64,000 nt of DNA from an uncultured Lachnospiraceae bacterium (GCA_947566645.1 CANOKL010000014.1:17714-81713); one strand, 5' to 3'; positions 17,452 to 25,533 are shown, counted from the first letter of the stretch. The notes: generated by a model not told the origin, from the letters alone. Translations and numbers: made by a program.

Positions 17452-19025
17452 AGCATAAAATTGTGATTGCAATTTATATGCGCCTATCCCAGGATGACGG
17501 AGATTCTGACAGAGAGAGCAACAGCATTGTGAATCAAAGGCATTTCCTGTATTCTTATGTTGAAAAGCATTTTGAAAACTATGATCTGCTGGAGTTTCAG
17601 GATGACGGGTATACGGGAGCCAATTTCTTAAGGCCGGGCATTTCAGAACTGTTGGAGAAAGTAAAGAATGGAAAGGTAGACTGCATTATCGTAAAAGACC
17701 TGTCACGATTTTCAAGAGATTACATAGAGATTGGCGCATATCTGGAGCAGATATTTCCATTTGCCGGAGTAAGGTTTATCGCAGTAAATGACGGGTATGA
17801 CAGCGACCGGTTCAAGGGAAATGTAGCAGGAATGGATACATCCTTTAAGAATCTTTTGAATGACCTTTATTGTAAGGATATATCGGTGAAAGTGAAATCT
17901 GCGCTGAAAATGAAAAAGGAGAGTGGGATTTATGCGAATGGGAGCTGTACATTTGGCTATCGTAAAGACCCGGAGGACAGGCACAAATTATTGATTGATG
18001 AAGAAGAAGCCGATATTGTAAGAAGAATATTTCAAATGACTTTAGATGGTATATCATCACATAAAATTGCTCAGATATTCAATGCAGAAGGCGTAAGAAC
18101 ACCGATAGAGTATAAAATGGAGCGTGGGATTGCGACTATGACACCCAAAGGCAAGCGGTTTGAGTGGAGCGGTTCTACCATTTGCCAAATGCTTCGGAAT
18201 GTTACTTATGCAGGGGATATTGTATATGATAAGTATGAAACGCCGGAAGTCAGCGGCAAATCAAGATTAAAGCCAAGGAGCGAATGGAAAGTCTTTCGGG
18301 ATCACCATGAAGCAATCATTGACCGTGATACATTTGAGTACATCCAGAAAAGCAGGGGTGTAAAAAAAGCTGTGAAACATAAACGGCATCCATTGATTGG
18401 CAAGATGGAATGTGGGTATTGTCATAAGTCATTAAAAATCGAACATACGAAAAATCCATATTTCTTCTGTGGAAATAAATATGTGACACAGTATAAGGGA
18501 TGTGTGGAGCGGGTCAATGTCCAGTTTTTAGAGGAGTATCTGCTATTTCGTTTACAGGAGGAAGCAGAGCGGCAGGCAGACATTCATTCTATTTGTATGA
18601 AAGTAAAGAATAGGATAGAGCAGGAACTGGAATTACTGTATGAGAGAAAAAATCAGACAGAGGAAAAGCTGAAAGACTTACAGACAGCACAGACCGAGAT
18701 ATATGAGGAATATGTATTTAAGAAAAGGAACAAGGATGATTATATAGAGGAAAAGAGAGAACTTAAGAAACAGGAAGAGTGTTATATGGATTTGTCAGAT
18801 GACTTAGAGAAGCGTATAAAAACATTGCAGGAAATGCTTTCAGAATCAGGGACAGATGTGTATGAATATCTGCAGAACCGTAGTCTTACGGAGCTTACCC
18901 AGGAGGTGGCAGACAGATTTGTGAAAAGGATAGTGGTTTATGATGAATGGAATATAGAGGTGGAATGGAATTTTTCAGAAAAATTGCCGGAAGAAGTTCG
19001 AGAATATCAACTTGCATTTCTGTAA
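17448..19025 (+). CDS. large serine recombinase 3 of 3
   Basis: About 525 residues; probable nucleophile S14 in YMRLSQDDG, then VKDLSRFSRDYIE, the recombinase domain, a zinc ribbon (ECGYCHKSLKIEHTKNPYFFC) and a strong coiled coil. ATG 17448 overlaps the previous stop as ATGA and is preferred over an in-frame TTG at 17424. Three distinct recombinases in one operon resemble the serine-recombinase triplets reported in some Firmicute integrative elements, where more than one may be needed for integration or excision. Confidence 0.94.
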   Translation: MKHKIVIAIYMRLSQDDGDSDRESNSIVNQRHFLYSYVEKHFENYDLLEFQDDGYTGANFLRPGISELLEKVKNGKVDCIIVKDLSRFSRDYIEIGAYLEQIFPFAGVRFIAVNDGYDSDRFKGNVAGMDTSFKNLLNDLYCKDISVKVKSALKMKKESGIYANGSCTFGYRKDPEDRHKLLIDEEEADIVRRIFQMTLDGISSHKIAQIFNAEGVRTPIEYKMERGIATMTPKGKRFEWSGSTICQMLRNVTYAGDIVYDKYETPEVSGKSRLKPRSEWKVFRDHHEAIIDRDTFEYIQKSRGVKKAVKHKRHPLIGKMECGYCHKSLKIEHTKNPYFFCGNKYVTQYKGCVERVNVQFLEEYLLFRLQEEAERQADIHSICMKVKNRIEQELELLYERKNQTEEKLKDLQTAQTEIYEEYVFKKRNKDDYIEEKRELKKQEECYMDLSDDLEKRIKTLQEMLSESGTDVYEYLQNRSLTELTQEVADRFVKRIVVYDEWNIEVEWNFSEKLPEEVREYQLAFL

Positions 19026-19065
19026 CACCAGAAAAAGGAAAAACTTGACATTACTGTAACACACG

Positions 19066-19091
19066 CATAGGAAAAATGGCTTTTTTCTATG
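19066..19091 (+). terminator. terminator after the recombinase operon
   Basis: CATAGGAAAAA (19066-19076) pairs with 19081-19091 around TGGC (one G-U). The T-run is inside the 3' arm. It lies 40 bases after the last recombinase stop. Confidence 0.6.
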
Positions 19092-19117
19092 AGAAAGCGT
19101 TATTCTGAAAGAAAAAA

Positions 19118-19303
19118 GTGAAAAAACTTTTGTGCAGACACTTGACACGGAAGGGGATCGTGAAGGGGAATGATCCGTATCTGTATGGGGAGAAGGTGAA
19201 AGCATACTTAAGACGCGGGGCAAGACCGCTGCCGGGATTTGACGTGTATCCCAATCCGCAGGTGGGATATGGGGCGTTGTGTGTCGAAAATAGTCTGCCG
19301 TAG
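19118..19303 (+). CDS. orphan short ORF or gene fragment, unknown
   Basis: A GTG-started frame of 61 codons containing DPYLYGEKVKAYLRRGARP and VYPNPQVGYGALCVENSLP. The composition looks like real protein (many G, Y, P and R), yet no convincing ribosome site precedes it and I do not recognise a family. It lies between the recombinase terminator and an IS remnant. It may be the 3' end of a gene cut by the element, a leftover of an element gene, or a small real protein. The coding call is tentative. Confidence 0.35.
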   Translation: MKKLLCRHLTRKGIVKGNDPYLYGEKVKAYLRRGARPLPGFDVYPNPQVGYGALCVENSLP

Positions 19304-19403
19304 GTACGACCTTTTTGAACGATAACTGTTCTCTGAAAACTGAATATATTGTTGTAAAACACTGTATTTTCCATTCATTTCAGGTATAATGTAATCAGCA
19401 AGA

Positions 19404-19776
19404 ATGATTGGAGGCCCTCTTATGTCCTTTGTCCAAAACCGAATAGAAGAACAGCAGCTTTCCCTGTTTGACCCATTAAACACATTGACTGAAAGAGAAA
19501 AGAAATTCCTTGACAAGTCATGGGCGAAATATTTTGCGGAATTTATTTTTCCCAAGATTGATGAAATTCCATATGCTGTCTTATACAGCGATAAAGATTC
19601 ACGCCCAAACACGCCTGTTAATGTTCAGATCGGTGCGCTGCTGATCAAGGAACTGACAAATCTTTCAGATGATGAATTGCTGGAATCCCTGATGTTTGAC
19701 ATCCGGTTCCAGTATGCCCTCCACACAACGTCTTTTGCAGAACAGCCGCTCAGTGACAGAACGCTCAGCCGTTTCC
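19404..19776 (+). pseudogene. truncated IS1182-family transposase (N-terminal part)
   Basis: The frame starts MIGGPLMSFVQNRIEEQQ and contains the DUF772-type N-terminal region of IS1182 transposases (VLYSDKDSRPNTPVNVQIG, LSDDELLESLMFDIRFQYALHTT, QPLSDRTLSRFR). The similarity stops at about residue 125, where IS66-like sequence begins on the opposite strand, and the DDE catalytic core is missing. It is an inactive remnant. AT-rich sequence 19310-19400 may be the left end of this IS; no terminal repeat was identified. Confidence 0.85.
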
Positions 19777-19921
19777 GCGCCTCAATCACAGGAATCCAGT
19801 TCTTTATACGTAATTTCATTACTCTTGGATCCATAACAAAAGCCTCCTGTCTGATAGTATTTTAGAACAATACTACCAGAATAGGAGACTAATTATAAGA
19901 CGCCGATTATTTACCGCTTAC
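19777..19921 (-). mobile_element. left end of an IS66-family element, truncated
   Basis: Read on the minus strand, the segment starts at 19921 with GTAAGCGGTAAATAATCGGC, matching the GTAA-type ends of IS66 elements. About 85 bases later there is ACAGGAGG and an ATG at 19834 giving MDPRVMKLRIKNWIPVIEA, the start of an IS66 TnpA accessory protein. The frame is broken at the join with the IS1182 remnant near 19777. An imperfect stem is present in the leader (CTGATAGTATT with its partner at 19848-19880). Confidence 0.72.
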
Positions 19922-20025
19922 TTAAAAATTAGAGGTAGATTAAAATGAAAGATGTATCTTGAAGGTGACAAACCAAAGTCGGCGGCATATTATGTACTGA
20001 AAACATTTTAGGAGACGAATTAAAA

Positions 20026-20568
20026 ATGGAAAGAAATCGATTTCCGTTAGTCAATGAATGCAGCCTGCAGGGAATCAGGCCAATCATGGCAGACCTGCCC
20101 TATCCTCCGATTCAGGTAAGAGAGAGAAATCCTAAATATGCAGAGCTGTTAATGGTTGATTACTGCGGTTCAGTGTCGGAGCTGTCCGCAATTTTACAGT
20201 ACATTAATAATGAAAACAGAATGTCCGGCGAGCACTGTTCCCTGATCCGGACAATCCTGGGAATTGCAATGGCAGAGATGATGCATCTGCAGAAGCTTGG
20301 GGAGCTGATCCATTTACTTGGAGGAAATGTATGCTATGAGACGAATCAGCCGGGCGGCCTGTGGTCTCCGTCCTGCCTGGTGCTTCCAGGCCGTATTCCG
20401 ACGATGCTGAAGGCAGACCTGCAGGCAGAAAAAGATGCGATCCGGCAATACCGGATGCATATCAATGCCATCCGGGATGACTGTGTCAATGCTGTTCTAA
20501 AGAGAATTATTCGGGATGAAGAGTACCACATCATGATTTTACAGTCGCTTTTGGAGAATGGATTCTAA
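20026..20568 (+). CDS. ferritin-like di-metal protein (manganese catalase/CotJC-like)
   Basis: A 180-residue mostly helical protein. Carboxylate/histidine pairs fit a four-helix di-metal site: E in SVSELSAILQYINNE, E and H in AMAEMMHLQKLGEL, E in LQAEKDAIRQYRMH and EEYH in IRDEEYHIMIL. This pattern fits the ferritin/Mn-catalase superfamily; clostridia have similar short proteins related to spore-coat CotJC. The role could be metal handling or peroxide defence. TTTTAGGAG precedes the ATG. It stands alone between the IS remnants and glnA. Confidence 0.75.
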   Translation: MERNRFPLVNECSLQGIRPIMADLPYPPIQVRERNPKYAELLMVDYCGSVSELSAILQYINNENRMSGEHCSLIRTILGIAMAEMMHLQKLGELIHLLGGNVCYETNQPGGLWSPSCLVLPGRIPTMLKADLQAEKDAIRQYRMHINAIRDDCVNAVLKRIIRDEEYHIMILQSLLENGF

Positions 20569-20581
20569 AAAATTCACCCTG

Positions 20582-20610
20582 TTGACAAAACGAAGCTTTC
20601 TCTTTATAAT
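20582..20610 (+). promoter_or_regulatory. consensus sigma-A promoter for glnA
   Basis: TTGACA (20582-20587), 17 bases, then TATAAT (20605-20610): a perfect housekeeping promoter. Transcription should start near 20617, only about 12 bases before the leader hairpin, so the promoter is strong and regulation probably acts after initiation. Confidence 0.85.
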
Positions 20611-20619
20611 TTAAATCAT

Positions 20620-20664
20620 ATGAGACAAGGGCGTTTTCATCCTGGCATGAGAACGCCCTTTTTT
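20620..20664 (+). promoter_or_regulatory. glnA leader attenuator: terminator with candidate ANTAR-type alternative hairpin
   Basis: A terminator hairpin pairs GGGCGTTTTCAT (20629-20640) with 20647-20658 (one G-U), followed by T6, and it lies upstream of glnA rather than after a gene. A mutually exclusive stem can form from ATGAGAC just before it and GTTTTCAT, leaving the hexaloop AAGGGC, which has the A1 and G4 bases expected of ANTAR target loops. An ANTAR protein is encoded just after glnA. The stem has a bulge, and no clear first hairpin of the usual pair was found, so the antiterminator is a hypothesis; the terminator is clear. Confidence 0.7.
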
Positions 20665-20691
20665 GCCATAGCAATAAGGAGGTAACAGAAA

Positions 20692-22023
20692 ATGAATCAA
20701 TATACACGCGAGGACATCTTCCGCCTTGTGGAAGAGGAGGATGTCGGTTTCATCCGCCTGCAGTTTACCGATATTTTTGGAACCTTTAAAAACATAGCCA
20801 TTACACCTGCCCAGCTGGAAAAAGCTCTGGACAACCAGTGCATGTTTGACGGCTCTGCCATTGAGGGATTTGCGAGGATTGAGGATGCGGACATGTACCT
20901 GTGCCCGGACCTTTGCACCTTCGAGATTTTTCCCTGGAGGCCCCAGCAGGGGAAGGTTGCGCGTCTGATCTGTGATGTCTATAAGGCTGACGGGACGCCC
21001 TTTGAGAGCGACCCGCGCTACGTGCTGAAAAAGGTCATCAGGGAGGCGGCAGAGATGGGATATACCTTTGACGTGGGGCCGGAATGTGAGTTTTTCCTGT
21101 TCCATACAGATGATGCAGGACTCCCTACCACAATTACCCATGAGCAGGCGGGATATTTTGATCTGGGGCCACTGGATCTGGGAGAGAATGCCCGCCGGGA
21201 TATGGTGCTGACACTGGAAGAGATGGGATTTGTCATCGAAGCCTCCCATCATGAGATGGCGCCTGCACAGCACGAGATTGATTTCCGCTACGATGAGGCT
21301 CTTACAACAGCAGATAATATTATGACATTCAGAATGGTAGTCAAGACCATTGCCAAGCGGCACGGCCTTCATGCCACCTTTATGCCCAAGCCCAGGTACG
21401 GAGTCAATGGCTCCGGCATGCACACCAACATGTCCCTGAGCCGGGACGGGGTGAATGCGTTTATTGACAGGTCAGATGCAGGAAAGCTGAGTAAAGAGGC
21501 GTATTACTTTATTGGCGGCATCATGAAACATATCAAGGCGGTTACATTTATTACGAACCCTCTTGTAAATTCCTACAAAAGACTGGTGGCTGGCTATGAA
21601 GCGCCGGTCTATATCGCATGGTCGGCCAAGAACCGGACGCCGCTGATCCGTGTTCCGTCCCCCAGGGGGAATTCAGCGAGAATCGAGCTTCGAAGCCCGG
21701 ATCCGTCTGCCAATCCCTACCTTGCCCTGGCGGTCTGCCTTGCGGCGGGGCTTGACGGAATCAGGAATCAGATCATGCCCCGGGAGAGCATTGACTGCAA
21801 TATATTTGAGATGACGAAGGAGGAGCGGGAGCGTGCCGGGATTGAGGCACTGCCCGGAAGCCTTCTTGAAGCGGCAAGGGAATTTGCGAAGGATGAGTAT
21901 ATTCAGAAGGTGCTGGGAGAGGATCTGGCGAAGAAATATATCGAAGCAAAGACCAGGGAATATGCAGACTACCGCGGACAGGTTACAGACTGGGAAATCG
22001 GCAGATATCTTCATGTAATCTAA
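20692..22023 (+). CDS. glnA: glutamine synthetase type I
   Basis: A 443-residue GSI-alpha-size enzyme that makes glutamine from glutamate, ammonia and ATP. The beta-grasp N-domain holds [15 protein letters not shown] and FDGSAIEGF; the catalytic domain has [33 protein letters not shown] and the [31 protein letters not shown] segments. AATAAGGAGG gives a strong ribosome site. Control is likely by leader termination rather than adenylylation, since the long-form adenylylation insert is not expected at this length. The ANTAR gene downstream is the probable regulator. Confidence 0.97.
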   Translation: MNQYTREDIFRLVEEEDVGFIRLQFTDIFGTFKNIAITPAQLEKALDNQCMFDGSAIEGFARIEDADMYLCPDLCTFEIFPWRPQQGKVARLICDVYKADGTPFESDPRYVLKKVIREAAEMGYTFDVGPECEFFLFHTDDAGLPTTITHEQAGYFDLGPLDLGENARRDMVLTLEEMGFVIEASHHEMAPAQHEIDFRYDEALTTADNIMTFRMVVKTIAKRHGLHATFMPKPRYGVNGSGMHTNMSLSRDGVNAFIDRSDAGKLSKEAYYFIGGIMKHIKAVTFITNPLVNSYKRLVAGYEAPVYIAWSAKNRTPLIRVPSPRGNSARIELRSPDPSANPYLALAVCLAAGLDGIRNQIMPRESIDCNIFEMTKEERERAGIEALPGSLLEAAREFAKDEYIQKVLGEDLAKKYIEAKTREYADYRGQVTDWEIGRYLHVI

Positions 22024-22035
22024 GCTTTTAGGAAC

Positions 22036-22068
22036 TGTAGGAAAATCAGCATAAGTTATTTTTCTACA
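22036..22068 (+). other. hairpin between glnA and the ANTAR gene
   Basis: TGTAGGAAAAT (22036-22046) pairs with 22058-22068 (one G-U), loop 11 bases. Just after it a smaller CTTAC/GTAAG stem occurs. It may lower read-through from glnA to the regulator gene or be part of an RNA signal. Confidence 0.5.
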
Positions 22069-22119
22069 ATTGCTTACCAGATAGCTTGTAAGTGAGACAT
22101 GAAAGAGGAGGAGGTAAGG

Positions 22120-22680
22120 GTGGCAGGAATTATCGTTGTATTTCCGAACCGGGACAATGCGGTTTCCATTCGGAATCTCCTTGTGCGCGGCGGTATGACC
22201 GTCACCGGCGTATGCACATCAGGAGCACAGGCAATGAATTACGCAGATGCCCTGGACGAGGGAATTATCGTATGCGGCTATAAGCTTAGGGACATGATGT
22301 ATACAGAACTTAGGGAGTACCTGCCGGACAGCTTCGAGATGCTTCTTGTGGCATCCAGGGTCAAGTGGGAACATGGCCTTATGGAGGGGGTTGCCGGCAT
22401 TCCCATGCCGCTGAAGGCCTATGAGCTGATGGATGCACTTCAGGGTATGCTGGAACGGATGGAGCTGCAGCGGAGGAAGCGCCGGAAAGAGAGAAGCAGG
22501 ACGAGAAACCCGAAACAGCAGGAGGCTGTCAGAAGGGCGAAGGAGCTCCTAATGGAAAAGAACCGTATGTCCGAGGAGGAGGCCCACAGGTATCTGCAGA
22601 AGCACAGCATGGACAGTGGGACGAACATGGCTGAGACGGCAGAGATGATATTAAGTATGATAGAGCGAGGAGCGTTATAG
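22120..22680 (+). CDS. ANTAR-domain RNA-binding antiterminator with pseudo-receiver (NitR-like)
   Basis: About 186 residues. The N-terminal part (1-115) resembles a response-regulator fold (AGIIVVFPNRDNAVSIRNLL, VTGVCTSGAQAM) but lacks a clear phospho-acceptor aspartate. A basic linker (RRKRRKERSRTR) leads to the C-terminal ANTAR three-helix domain (AVRRAKELLMEKNRMSEEEAHRYLQKHSMDS). GTG 22120, just after AGGAGGT, is preferred over ATG 22099, which has no ribosome site. ANTAR proteins bind twin hexaloop hairpins and block terminators; glnA-linked homologues are known from solventogenic clostridia. Action on the glnA leader is inference. Confidence 0.88.
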   Translation: MAGIIVVFPNRDNAVSIRNLLVRGGMTVTGVCTSGAQAMNYADALDEGIIVCGYKLRDMMYTELREYLPDSFEMLLVASRVKWEHGLMEGVAGIPMPLKAYELMDALQGMLERMELQRRKRRKERSRTRNPKQQEAVRRAKELLMEKNRMSEEEAHRYLQKHSMDSGTNMAETAEMILSMIERGAL

Positions 22681-23532
22681 ATGAAGTTTACGAAGATGCA
22701 TGGACTGGGAAATGATTATGTTTATGTGAACTGTCTGAAAGAAAGTGTAGACAATCCGTCTGCAGTGGCGAGATATGTAAGTGACAGGCATTTTGGGATC
22801 GGCTCAGACGGGCTGATTCTGATCAATCCGTCCGAAAAGGCGGATTTTGAGATGGAGATGTACAATGCGGACGGCTCCAGGGGCGAGATGTGCGGGAACG
22901 GCATCCGCTGTGTGGCAAAGTATGTTTATGACTACGGCCTTACAGATAAGACCAGTATCTCCGTGGAGACGCTGGGAGGAATCAAATATCTGGACCTGAC
23001 GGTGAAAGACGGCAGGGTGCAACTGGTGAAGGTGGATATGGGAAGTCCGGAGCTTGTGGCAGGGAAGATCCCCATTGTAATGGAGGATTGTTCGGCTCAT
23101 GTGGTGGATGCACCCATTGCTGTGGACAAAACAGAATACCGCATGACAGGTGTTTCCATGGGAAATCCCCATGCAGTTATCTATGTAGATGATGTGGAGG
23201 GATTAGAGCTTGAAAAGATCGGGCCGAAGTTTGAGAACCACGAGAGATTTCCCAGAAGGATCAACACGGAGTTTGTCCAGGTTCTTGACAGGAGAACAGT
23301 TAAGATGCGCGTGTGGGAGCGGGGCTCAGGAGAGACCTTTGCCTGCGGCACCGGGGCGTGTGCCGTGGCCGTGGCCTGCATACTGAATGGTCTTACGGAT
23401 GATCAGGTTACAGTAAAACTTTTAGGCGGCGACCTGCAGATTGAGTGGGACAGGGAGACGGACCGGGTCTATATGACAGGCCCCGCTGCCGTAGTGTTTG
23501 ATGGCGAGATTGACCTGCAAAATATCAGATAG
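22681..23532 (+). CDS. dapF: diaminopimelate epimerase
   Basis: A 283-residue PLP-independent epimerase converting LL- to meso-diaminopimelate for lysine and cell wall. The two catalytic cysteines are in MCGNGIRC (near residue 78) and [11 protein letters not shown] (near residue 223). It starts directly after the ANTAR stop codon with GAGGAG inside that gene, so it may be co-transcribed with the glnA group. With dapL next, both steps from tetrahydrodipicolinate to meso-DAP are side by side. Confidence 0.97.
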   Translation: MKFTKMHGLGNDYVYVNCLKESVDNPSAVARYVSDRHFGIGSDGLILINPSEKADFEMEMYNADGSRGEMCGNGIRCVAKYVYDYGLTDKTSISVETLGGIKYLDLTVKDGRVQLVKVDMGSPELVAGKIPIVMEDCSAHVVDAPIAVDKTEYRMTGVSMGNPHAVIYVDDVEGLELEKIGPKFENHERFPRRINTEFVQVLDRRTVKMRVWERGSGETFACGTGACAVAVACILNGLTDDQVTVKLLGGDLQIEWDRETDRVYMTGPAAVVFDGEIDLQNIR

Positions 23533-23706
23533 ATGACTCCGGTGCAAAATGGGACAAAGAGACCAGGCAGAGGAATGAACGCACTGGAGTCATAGATTAT
23601 TTCCGGATAGCAGTGAACCGCTAAGGCGGGTCTGCATGGATTTGCAGGGTAACGGAATACTTATATACTCACGGCCGATGGAATTTGGAATCTGTCGTGC
23701 AGTATA
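23533..23706 (+). ncRNA. structured leader between dapF and dapL, candidate cis-regulatory RNA
   Basis: Three structures fill the 208-base gap. First, a 13-bp stem (23533-23545 with 23581-23593, one G-U) closes a 35-base purine-rich loop. Second, a possible three-way junction: TTCCG/CGGAA (23601-23605 with 23653-23657) encloses CCGC-TAAG-GCGG (23618-23629) and CTGCA-TGGATT-TGCAG (23632-23647). Third, TATACTCACG (23664-23673) pairs with 23696-23706 with one bulge. There is no T-run. It does not match the lysine, T-box or SAM leaders as I know them. Structure is seen by eye only; function is unknown. Confidence 0.5.
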
Positions 23707-23740
23707 AATCAAAATATAAAGAAAACAGGAGAGGACGAAT

Positions 23741-24970
23741 ATGTTTAAAGTAAATGAGGATTATCTAAAATTGCCGGGAAGTTATTTATTTTCTACGATC
23801 GGAAAGAAGGTGGCAGCCTTTCAGGAGACCAATCCGGACAAAAGCATTATCCGGCTTGGGATCGGCGATGTGACACAGCCCCTGGCGCCGGCGATTATTG
23901 AAAGCCTGCACAGTGCGGTGGATGAGATGGCCCATGCAGAGACCTTCCGCGGCTATGCGCCGGATCTTGGCTACGAATTCTTAAGAAGCGCCATGGCGAA
24001 AAATGATTATCAGGACAGGGGCTGTGAGATTCATGCTGACGAGATCTTCATTTCCGACGGGGCGAAATGCGACTCTGGAAATATTCAGGAGATTTTCGCA
24101 AAGGATAATAAGATCGCAGTCTGCGACCCGGTCTATCCGGTTTATGTGGACACGAATGTTATGGCAGGGCGTACCGGAACCTACGATCCGAAGACAGAGA
24201 CATGGAGTGATGTGATCTATATGCCCTGTACGAAGGGAACCAATTTTGCGCCCGAGCTCCCAAAGGAAACGCCGGATATTATTTACCTCTGCTTCCCCAA
24301 TAACCCTACCGGCTCCACGATCACAAAAGCACAGCTTCAGGAATGGGTGGATTATGCCAATAAAAACGGGGCTGTTATCATTTATGATGCAGCTTATGAG
24401 GCCTATATTTCCGAGGAGGACGTTCCCCACAGCATCTATGAGTGCGAAGGGGCAAGAACCTGTGCCATTGAACTTCGGAGCTTTTCCAAAAATGCAGGCT
24501 TTACAGGAGTGCGCCTTGGTGCGACTGTAATTCCAAAGGACGTAAAAGCGGGGGATGTGATGCTCCACTCACTATGGGCAAGACGCCATGGGACAAAATA
24601 TAACGGAGCGCCCTATATTGTGCAGAAGGCGGGCGAGGCCGTTTATTCCGAGGCGGGAAAGGCGCAGCTTAAGGAGCAGGTTGCCTATTACATGAAGAAT
24701 GCAAAAGTGATCTATGAGGGACTGAAAAGTGCAGGCTATCACGTATCCGGCGGCGTCAACGCACCTTATATCTGGCTCCAGACGCCGGATGGAATGACCT
24801 CCTGGGAGTTCTTCGATTATCTGCTCGAAAAGGCAAACGTAGTCGGAACGCCCGGCTCCGGGTTCGGGCCCAGCGGGGAAGGGTATTTCCGGCTGACTGC
24901 GTTCGGGTCTTATGAAAATACAGTAGCTGCCATTGAGAGGATTAAGAAATTGGGGACGGGGTATTTTTAA
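23741..24970 (+). CDS. dapL: LL-diaminopimelate aminotransferase
   Basis: A 409-residue class I aminotransferase that converts tetrahydrodipicolinate to LL-diaminopimelate in one step. The start VNEDYLKLPGSYLFSTIGKK and RLGIGDVTQPLAPAIIESLH are characteristic of DapL; the PLP lysine is in SFSKNAGFTGVRLG and the Asn/Asp partners are in FPNNPTGS and IYDAAYEAYI. ACAGGAGAGG precedes the ATG. The last residues (KLGTGYF) come from a palindromic repeat that also occurs at three other genes here. Confidence 0.97.
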   Translation: MFKVNEDYLKLPGSYLFSTIGKKVAAFQETNPDKSIIRLGIGDVTQPLAPAIIESLHSAVDEMAHAETFRGYAPDLGYEFLRSAMAKNDYQDRGCEIHADEIFISDGAKCDSGNIQEIFAKDNKIAVCDPVYPVYVDTNVMAGRTGTYDPKTETWSDVIYMPCTKGTNFAPELPKETPDIIYLCFPNNPTGSTITKAQLQEWVDYANKNGAVIIYDAAYEAYISEEDVPHSIYECEGARTCAIELRSFSKNAGFTGVRLGATVIPKDVKAGDVMLHSLWARRHGTKYNGAPYIVQKAGEAVYSEAGKAQLKEQVAYYMKNAKVIYEGLKSAGYHVSGGVNAPYIWLQTPDGMTSWEFFDYLLEKANVVGTPGSGFGPSGEGYFRLTAFGSYENTVAAIERIKKLGTGYF

Positions 24971-24985
24971 TTTTACCCCGTCCCC
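24950..24985. repeat. stop-codon palindrome, copy A (dapL / GNAT junction)
   Basis: GGGGACGGGGTA (24952-24963) and TACCCCGTCCCC (24974-24985) form a perfect 12-bp inverted repeat with a 10-base AT loop. The left arm encodes the LGTGYF end of DapL; the right arm, read on the minus strand, encodes the SGTG end of the acetyltransferase, whose TAA is at 24973-24975. It likely also serves as a bidirectional transcription stop. Confidence 0.9.
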
Positions 24986-25533
24986 GACTTTAAGAATTCA
25001 TGTTCCAGGATTGCCATCAGGATATTATCAGCATAAGAATCTCCGTCCTTCACAGCATCCCTCAAAACACCTTCGCGTCTGAATCCCGCTTTCAGATATG
25101 TTTTTTCGGCTCTGGGATTGAAGGAAAATACATTCAGTTCCAGACGGTGAAGATGAAGCTGCCCAAAGGCAAAGCCGCATGTCATACGGGTTGCCCAGGA
25201 GCCGAGGCCTTTTCCGCAGGAGTCACTGTGGAAAAGGCAGATACGGAAATTTGCACTTCGCAGATTCCAGTCAATTTCATTGATAACGCTTTCGCCGATA
25301 ATGTTTCCGGCAGGACTGATAATTAGGAAGTCCCGGCGGCTTTCGTCATCAATACAGGAAAGAAAAAAATCCACCACTTCATCATGCGTAAAATATGGCT
25401 TACTTCCGGTAAGACGTGCAATCTCCGGGTCAAGAGGGTTGTAGTTTTGCTGATAATAGTTTTCCGCATCACTTTTTAGTGCAGGTCTGAGGATATAACC
25501 ATCCTTTTCCCAGGCATTTCCCATTTTTTCCAT
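24973..25533 (-). CDS. GNAT N-acetyltransferase, RimJ/RimL type
   Basis: A 186-residue protein with a GNAT fold: YILRPALKSDAENYY at the start, then an acetyl-CoA pyrophosphate loop in the Q/R-x-x-G-x-G/A class (SCGKGLGSWATR) and the NPRAEKTYLKAGFRREGVLRDAV segment typical of RimJ/RimL-like enzymes. The substrate is unknown. AAAGGAGA lies before the minus-strand ATG. Its last four residues are contributed by palindrome copy A, shared with dapL on the other strand. Confidence 0.88.
   Translation of the reverse strand: MEKMGNAWEKDGYILRPALKSDAENYYQQNYNPLDPEIARLTGSKPYFTHDEVVDFFLSCIDDESRRDFLIISPAGNIIGESVINEIDWNLRSANFRICLFHSDSCGKGLGSWATRMTCGFAFGQLHLHRLELNVFSFNPRAEKTYLKAGFRREGVLRDAVKDGDSYADNILMAILEHEFLKSGTG

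Noticed and set aside
20611..21423. 270-codon open frame on the minus strand over glnA
   Set aside because: It is antisense to glutamine synthetase, which is certain; the high GC of glnA leaves the other strand open.
23533..23740. Lysine riboswitch or T-box in front of dapL
   Set aside because: The conserved core blocks of the lysine leader and the T-box AGGGTGG motif are absent; reported as an unassigned structured leader.
24950..24985. Copy A palindrome as an ordinary terminator only
   Set aside because: It lacks a T-tract outside the stem, and the same arm sequence recurs at three other gene ends with coding content, so a repeat family explains it better.
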